Shown here piece after piece: positions 58,171-64,000 of a stretch of DNA of 64,000 nucleotides. The DNA comes from Coptis chinensis. Lineage: Eukaryota > Streptophyta > Magnoliopsida > Ranunculales > Ranunculaceae. A model generated the notes under the pieces. That model was given only the letters and a program-made list of their open reading frames with translations, was not told the DNA's origin and made no database searches. Position numbers and translations under genes: made by a program. The number at the start of each line of letters is the position of its first letter. The stretch's first letter is position 1. The stretch is from the NCBI GenBank assembly GCA_015680905.1, contig CM027383.1, forward strand, positions 96,495,501 through 96,559,500. The letters run 5' to 3'.

Positions 58171-58611
58171 TTAATAATCAACAGGGACAGAGTCCTCCTC
58201 TTTAAGACTCTTGAATACTCTGGAGCAAGTATCAAATATATGTGCCCTTCTATGGTAATCATTTGGTTCTCTTCCTTCATCTTCTCCCATTATTGCTTCT
58301 TCCACTAATCCTTCTAGTTCTTCAACCAACTTCTCATCCCTCTCTTTTTCCACTACTACATGTTCTAGTCTATCAATCAGAGGAATCCGCGGTATCTCAT
58401 CATCAACCTTGTAGTGTTCCTCCTTAGAAAATGCCTGACCTGATATTTCACGTTGTTTATTCAGCTTGTTACTAATAGTAACACGCCATTTAGGCCTCGA
58501 AGAAGTAGGAATAATGGATTTCGCATGAGTTTTGCATGGACTTCTGAACATCATTGCAAGATTGGTGGGGTGGTTAATGACAGAACAAGAAAAATGGAGT
58601 GCGATATCCAT
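58171..58611 (-). CDS. Small hypothetical protein, 146 residues
   Basis: Single-exon minus-strand ORF from ATG 58611 (MDIALHFSCSVINHPTNLAM). The N-terminus is basic (RSPCKTHAKSIIPTSSRPKW). A conserved-looking C-terminal half follows: EIPRIPLIDRLEHVVVEKER, DEKLVEELEGLVEEAIMGED, then DYHRRAHIFDTCSRVFKSLK and ending VPVDY. The acidic segment is likely helical. No catalytic motif, membrane segment or known domain is recognised. A TATA box sits about 65 bp upstream, which supports a real gene. The track allows a longer frame upstream, but 58611 is the first ATG consistent with that promoter. Confidence 0.6.
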   Translation of the reverse strand: MDIALHFSCSVINHPTNLAMMFRSPCKTHAKSIIPTSSRPKWRVTISNKLNKQREISGQAFSKEEHYKVDDEIPRIPLIDRLEHVVVEKERDEKLVEELEGLVEEAIMGEDEGREPNDYHRRAHIFDTCSRVFKSLKEEDSVPVDY

Positions 58612-58672
58612 AGCAGCAGAAATTTCAAAGATGGCTAGTACGACCAAGTGCAACTTACGGTACCATGAACGT

Positions 58673-58686
58673 ATATTTATATATAG
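58673..58686 (-). promoter_or_regulatory. TATA box of the small hypothetical gene
   Basis: CTATATATAAATATAC on the minus strand, about 65 bp before ATG 58611. Two ACACGTG-type G-box-like motifs follow upstream (58711 region and 58731 region), suggesting light or ABA control. Confidence 0.5.
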
Positions 58687-59486
58687 TTTTTCTTGTCTTT
58701 GAAAAAATTGACACGTGATGTTAATCAAAACACACGTGTCGAAAGATTGCTAGAACATTGGAAATCTTAGTAAGCGGCTGGGTACGCGCTTCAAGGTGTG
58801 AGTGACACGTTTGCAGGACTTTTCGCACTTCCAAGAAGATATAGAGGACATGAATTTCGTAACACGTGACGTATACACAAATGAGAAAATGATACAAGAC
58901 CATTCACAAAAGGCAGCAAACAATTGGTAAAGTGAAATATATCAAAGACCATTAATACTGAGTAGTTGAGAATGCTCCCAGTGACCCACGTCAGCCCCTT
59001 TTTTTTCTCTCATACTGACACATCAGATTTTACCTAAAAAAATGAATTATACGCATTGTTTTTGCGATTTTAATTGTTCGTAGCCCAAAATACATAAAAA
59101 CCCAAAATAGATAAGTAGATAAAAGCCTATTTCTTATATCTTATCTCCATTCTTAAATCTTATCTCCGTTCTTAAACAAAAAGAAACCTGAAAAGATAAA
59201 AACCTCTTTCCATATTTTCTTTTAAATTCTACAAAACACTCCCAACTCCTCCGAAAAAAAAAATTCATCTCTTCAAACCATCTCTCTTTCTTCTTCTTCT
59301 ACCAAAATTAAAGTAAGAAATTGTAAATTTGATTCATGCAACAAAATCTAGGACTATATAAATTTTCCCAAGTGTCCGTTATAGTTTACCTGAAATACTC
59401 GGATTACTTGCTCTGTGTTTGTTGTTTTCATATATACTAGCTCTAATGATGTGATTACGCGATTGGTTGGTTTTATTTCAATGAAG
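58687..59486. other. Upstream and intergenic sequence
   Basis: Includes several CACGTG/ACACGTGA motifs (58711-58868) and CT-rich leader-like sequence at 59255-59310, which may be the captured 5'UTR of the following SDR fragment. No ORF. Confidence 0.4.
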
Positions 59487-59717
59487 GAGCATAAGTGGAA
59501 TTGGCACTGAAACCACACGTGTTCTTTCTCTGCGTGGAGTCCATGTAGTCATGGCAGTGAGAAATATAGATGCGGGTAACAAGGTCAAAGAAGCTATAGT
59601 CAAGGAAAACCCGGGTGCTAAAGTTGATGTAATGGAATTGGATCTCAGCTCAATGGCATCAGTAAAGAAGTTCGCGTCTGAGTATACTTCTGCTGCTCTT
59701 CCACTGAACATTCTCAT
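59487..59717 (+). pseudogene. TIC32-like short-chain dehydrogenase, single exon fragment
   Basis: One exon of an SDR resembling plant TIC32/retinol-dehydrogenase-like proteins: [60 protein letters not shown] and LPLNIL. A donor (AT|GTAAGA) follows, where the family continues INNAG. The glycine-rich cofactor motif is damaged by a missing base (GGAGCATAAGTGG), giving a stop. The catalytic YxxxK exon and all others are absent downstream, so this is a fragment. Confidence 0.75.
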
Positions 59718-60182
59718 GTAAGAACGTCATTACTATTTCCACTCTTTAAACTTTCGTTTTGTTTTTTGCTTCCCAGTCAAATGCACTGATCAAATCAAGA
59801 GGCATTAATGCTAGAAACACTTTAACCTTACAGAACAAACTGTGAAACACTAAAAACCAAACAAATCAAAACAACACTCACATCAAAAGTGCTAAAGAAT
59901 CAATTTTTATTCAAACCCAATATAACCAAAATGCAGAACACACCAAATAACACCAATCAAAACAACACCCACCCAGAGCTGGAAAACCTACTTAAAAAAC
60001 AAATTTTATCATAATCAAAAGACATTAGTGCTAAAAGAAGACATTTCATTTTTGTTTTATGATATTAGAACTCAAGACTTCAAATTTATCTTTATGATGT
60101 TCTTCAGAAGAAATTGTTCAAGATGATGAACAATTCTATACTGACGTCGGTGGGCGTAAAATTTCTGGATAAAGAAGAAGAA

Positions 60183-60715
60183 ATGGAATATTCATTTGCT
60201 ATTGAATATAATGGTCCACCTCTTAGTTATGAGTTACCTCGAGCAATTCCAGTTGATATGAAAGTATTCCAATTGCTTCTGTGGTGTCATTGAATAATTT
60301 TTCCAATGAATTGTCGTTGCCCATCGTTCAACCGCTTGCTGACCATGATACTAAGGAAAAGAAAATTTCTAGGGAAATGATTTTAGGTTCTGATTGTGTT
60401 GTTTCTCCTACTTCGGTTATTACGTTTGAGGAGGATAGTCGAAGTTAGTCCTGAATGTGAGTTATCTGGTGAGTGTAGTAGTTCTCCGAGTGGTCATGAG
60501 CAGTGCTTTGAACTCTCTGATGTAGTTGATAGGTCGGTAGAGTTAGGGTCGTGGTAATGACTGTAATTGTTCGGGTATTAGAACTGACGACAATGAGCAT
60601 TTGGATGAGTTGTCGGATGAGTCGATATATGAGCTTTTTCCATTTTTTCAAAACTCAACACCATCTCCTCCTCGGCCTGTCCAAGGTTCACCACCACCAC
60701 CGCAATCGAATTCAG
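60183..60715 (+). pseudogene. Extra-large G protein (XLG) N-terminal fragment
   Basis: Begins MEYSFAIEYNGPPLSYELPR, AIPVD, then (after a frame change near 60265) IPIASVV, NNFSNELSLPIVQPLADHD, SPTSVITFEEDS and a serine- and glutamate-rich stretch up to PSPPRPVQGSPPPPQSNSG with a donor. The EY-GPPLSY-P-A-P opening and SLP-VQPL are the hallmark start of plant XLG proteins. The cysteine-rich and G-alpha domains are missing. Several frame changes occur. Confidence 0.65.
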
Positions 60716-61223
60716 GTAATATGATTAAAAGACCTGCTTAGTAGGATTACGGTATTGGGAATGGATTGTAATTGAGTATTGTTGTTTGTGCAGGAACTGG
60801 ACATGGCAAATCTGTCAACGTTGTTGCAATTGTTGTTCCAGCAATTGTTGCGTAATCTTAGCTGCAATTTGCATATTTTATAACTAGGAGAATTAGGAAG
60901 AATAGGAAGAAAAGGAAACCATAATTGATTTGTAAGTTAGACTTCACTGTCTCGAAGTTTCTTTTGTCAATGCATCCCATTGGTCAGTTGTTTGTTTCCT
61001 GTTTGAAGCACTCAATTAAAGACAACCTGATCCGACATGCATTACCTTAGAGTACTTTATATTATGTTAATACGTCAAATAAATCCATTCGCTTTTGTGA
61101 TAGTACAAATTTAACGTTATATTTATTTATATTTTTGTATGAAGAATGTTTTGTGGTGTATTGGAATCCTCTCATTTGTTTAAAAAAATCTGTTCATTCT
61201 TTTACCTTAATTGATTGATATAG

Positions 61224-61548
61224 GTTTTCAACCATAAGTTCAAGTGGGATACTACTACATCTGGTAAAGTCTGTAATATAACACATGCTAGGATTCAGGT
61301 GAATTTCTTTTTCATTTAGTTTTTCTTAATTAATCATCGCCTAGATTTAAAACTCTGTGTTTTTTCTGGAACAAAATTTGAACTTATGATTGGTGATATT
61401 GCAGGGGAGGGAGAAACTGACTGTTCATGGTTTGCATGCCACACTGACGAAGTTCTTGCTCACTGTAGTTACACCGCCTAGAAATGGAGCTGAGTCTACA
61501 GGATCAACTCCATTTTTTATTGGAAGACGAGCTAGGTTTTGTCGTTGA
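61224..61548 (+). pseudogene. Two-exon fragment of unrecognised gene
   Basis: Exon-like pieces 61224-61298 and 61405-61548 join in phase: FNHKFKWDTTTSGKVCNITH ARIQ, then GREKLTVHGLHATLTKFLLT and TPPRNGAESTG, ending in TGA at 61546-61548. Clean acceptor (GATATAG, ATTGCAG) and donor (CAG|GTGAAT) sites suggest real ancestry. No family is recognised. Confidence 0.4.
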
Positions 61549-61846
61549 AGGTGTTGTTAATGGTTTCTTTGTTCACAATTCATCACCAGGTCTGGGGACC
61601 ATAGGTTTTTCGATGTGCTAATTCTTAATGTAGCAACTAACTCCTATATGATTATCTGCTAAGGTACAAACCCTTTCTTTCTCATATTATTTTTTTTTTT
61701 TCCAATGGTTAAAACCAACATGACTACAAGTCTTGATTTAAATTATTACTCTCTCTCTCAAATTTGCTATTATAAGCTTTGACATGTAGTCGTGTTGGTT
61801 TAATTTTCTTTTATCTCGACAGGAAGATTCTTTTTTCTTTTGACAG

Positions 61847-61947
61847 TAAAATCAGTTGGAATTGAAGGACGAAAGAAGGATGGCCAACAGGTTCCTTCAA
61901 GTGACAAGGTGTATGAGTACATACTCTTCCATGGAAGTGACATCAAG
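61847..61947 (+). pseudogene. DCP5/LSM14 single exon fragment
   Basis: Exon with acceptor TTTTGACAG and donor AAG|GTACAA encoding [20 protein letters not shown] and [14 protein letters not shown]. This is the second half of the Lsm14-type Sm domain of plant DECAPPING5 (normally followed by DLQVKSSPP). No other DCP5 exon is seen nearby. A later exon-like frame near 62110-62199 ([20 protein letters not shown]) is unassigned. Confidence 0.7.
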
Positions 61948-62259
61948 GTACAATATATTTGTTCAGAATTGTTGCTGAAAATTGAATTTCGATTCCAATT
62001 CTCTCTCCCATATTCTTCTGTGCAATATAGTTTGGAAGTAAAATTTATGAGAGGAGAATTATTAGTAACAACGCTTTCAATATTATCAAGGTTCGTTTTT
62101 CTTCTAGCGGCTATGGCAGCTGCACTTATTTACTCTCCACCTGATTACGCTACAGAGAAGGACGACACCACCACCAAAAAACCAACAAGTGATTCAAAGG
62201 TAACAATTTTTTCCTCTCTCTATTCCAGATTTACAGATGTCTCCTTTTTTTAGTTATAT

Positions 62260-63044
62260 TAATTAACCCGATGTCGTAACTAGGGTTTGTATTACTGTTT
62301 GGGTGAATTGGGGAATCGTTTTTAATCTCACTTTGCATTTATGATGTGTTAACCGGTTGCCGTTTTAGTTGTATAGATTGGGCGAAATCAGGTTTCACTT
62401 TTAGAAAATGTCTCAGAAGTGGTCTAGCAAATGGAAAACCTTATGGCAAACCTTCTCTATTGGAAAATTTTCATATGGTTTGGTTTAGCATATAAGCTAA
62501 AAAGTGAGTTAGGAATATTGAGAGACAGTTTCTTGGTTTGCTGGTTTTCCCACTTTTTCACCAAGTCATCCACAGCTTGACTGCATGAGTACGACCAACA
62601 CACCAAAATCCTACAAAGTGAAAATCTACCAAGAATCCCAAGTCCAAATGGTTAATACAATATATAATAGACAGAAGAAGGAACACTTCACTGATGAAGA
62701 AACCCCCTATAATTTCAACCCGACCTTTTATATGTATCTTATTTTTTCAACAGTACTAGAAGAATAACTTACAGAAAGAAACTTTAAGAAAGGCGTACAC
62801 ATGAAGTTTCAGAAGAACAAACAAAGCATCTCTGTGTACATAAAGGAACATGTTGTCACTGTGTTATGGCCTATGGGTACAATTTGCCATCAGAAATATA
62901 CACAATAATTAGACCAAAGGGCATTCGTAGAAAATTCCAGTGTTTCTATACCACCTTGATTCCACAATATGAAATAAGCTTCCACTGTTAGTTAGAAACT
63001 CAGTAACCTTTCCAAGTTCCAACTCTTGCAGTGTTAACAAACTA
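62260..63044. promoter_or_regulatory. TORNADO1 upstream region
   Basis: AT-rich, no gene. It probably contains the promoter and 5'UTR of the TRN1-like gene that starts at 63045. Confidence 0.4.
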
Positions 63045-64000
63045 ATGGCAGTTAATAACCAGAAGCTCATGGAACTCCAATGGGGTCTTCAAGCAATCAA
63101 GTCAGAAAGTGTAAACCTGCACATCATCAGCTTCTATCTTTCTCAACCCACTTCCTGCTGCTATACAGAGACAGCGAATTCTTTAAACATAAACATTTCC
63201 ATAGACAAAGACAGCCTCCAGTTCTTTTCACAGCTTCTAAAAGCAATTGGAGAAGCAAAGAATGCTCGAACAACTTTAAAAAATTTTGAGTTTCAAAAGG
63301 TTTCATGGGACTTGCAGCAACTACACAATCTTTGCACCCTGCTTGAGAAGAATATGAATGTCAAGCAAGTCGTGTTCCAGAGAAACAAGTTCAGTTCGGA
63401 AGCTTTATCAGAGCTTTCAGAAATGCTGAAAAAAAACATGATGGAATCAAAGAGATGATGTTTTCTGAATCACGTATTGGGTCTTTTGGAGTTGGGCTCC
63501 TTGCTTTCGCTCTAAAGATAAACGAGAGTTTGGAAGAGTTGCAGATATGGGAGGACTCAATTGGTTCGAGAGGGGCAGAGGAACTCTAAAAATGATTGAA
63601 GTAAACTCCACTTTGAAGATGTTAATAGTTCTTGATTCAAACTCGATCACAGCAGGCCCTCTCATCTCCACAGTACTTGCAAGGAACCGGACCATGGAAA
63701 TTCATGTTTGGAGTGGAGGGAATGGAGAAAAAAGCTCCAAAGTTGTGGAATTTGAACCAAGCAACAGTGCACTACACATTTACAAACTAGATCTTTTCGG
63801 GTTGCTGCAGGGTCGCCTGTGCATTGGGGTGGAATCTGACTGTTAGATCTCTAGATATGACAGGAATCAGATTGAAGTCCAAGTGGGCAAAGGAATTCAG
63901 ATGGGTTTTAGAACAGAATCAAAGCCTCAGAGAGGTGAACCTATCCACGACTTGCCTCAAAAACAAGGGAGTCATATACGCCGTGAGCTGGGTCATTCAA
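63045..64000 (+). CDS. TRN1: TORNADO1-like LRR/Roc protein, 5' part (continues past window)
   Basis: Matches the N-terminus of plant TORNADO1/LOPPED1 (At5g55540 type), a large leucine-rich-repeat protein with a Ras-of-complex domain needed for leaf patterning and root radial organisation. Start ATG 63045: MAVNNQKLMELQWGLQAIKS, FYLSQPTSCCYTET, KNMNVKQVVFQRNKFSSEAL, then across shifts MMFSESRIGSFGVGLLAFAL, NESLEELQIWEDSIG, MIEVNSTLKMLIVLDSNSIT, NRTMEIHVWSGGNGEKSSKV, LDMTGIRLKSKWAKEFRWVL. LRR consensus positions are clear. The frame breaks four times: at an A8 run (63429-63436), near 63588, near 63796 (extra T) and near 63985. Either a recent pseudogene or uncorrected sequencing indels; strong conservation between breaks favours the latter. 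Confidence 0.87.

Noticed and set aside
1..64000. tRNA, rRNA, CRISPR arrays, bacterial operons or origins
   Set aside because: None seen; gene structure and repeats are those of a plant nuclear genome.

Overview
This is plant nuclear DNA, most likely from a eudicot. It has AT-rich intergenic and intronic sequence, GT-AG introns, single-gene transcription units, plant-specific genes (ALA1-type P4-ATPase, TORNADO1, plastid ABC1 kinase, fragments of XLG and DCP5) and a dense load of plant transposable elements (LINE, Tat-type Ty3/gypsy, Helitron, Mutator-, hAT- and PIF/Harbinger-like elements). The genus cannot be named from the sequence.

Layout. 1-11.3 kb is a gene island: the 5' part of an SHPRH-type SNF2/PHD/RING gene (minus), a divergent EIF1AD gene (plus), and an intact ten-exon ABC1-family kinase gene (plus). 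11.7-17.0 kb holds two intronless, decayed CUL1-like copies, one split by a Harbinger-like MITE. 18.2-28.25 kb is a Tat-lineage Ty3/gypsy retrotransposon on the minus strand: LTR, gag, protease, RT, RNase H, a second RNase H and integrase, then a tandem array and an opposite-strand ORF region. Its second LTR was not found. It abuts a 5'-truncated cinnamyl-alcohol-dehydrogenase pseudogene (28.4-29.5 kb). 30.9-33.4 kb is a non-autonomous Helitron carrying host exon fragments and a nested MITE. 36.1-42.9 kb is a seven-exon ALA1-type flippase gene (minus). 44.5-52.3 kb is a cluster of TTA-flanked DNA elements; two of them (3.5 and 3.1 kb) encode plant-mobile-domain (PMD) proteins between Harbinger-like termini. 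53.0-58.6 kb holds TFIIS, the isopropylmalate dehydratase small subunit and a small unknown gene. 59.5-61.9 kb is a collage of single exons from unrelated genes (TIC32-like SDR, XLG, an unknown, DCP5/LSM14). 63.0 kb to the end is the 5' part of a TORNADO1-like gene.

The host genes are housekeeping or developmental and do not form a pathway. SHPRH-EIF1AD resembles a neighbour pair I recall from Arabidopsis (At2g40770/At2g40780). The most unusual content is the pair of PMD elements with PIF/Harbinger-like ends, and the exon collage. One caution applies throughout: five well-conserved genes (SHPRH, ALA1, TFIIS, IPMI-SSU, TRN1) each carry small, mostly one-base, indels, often in homopolymers. That pattern suggests residual assembly error as much as gene death.
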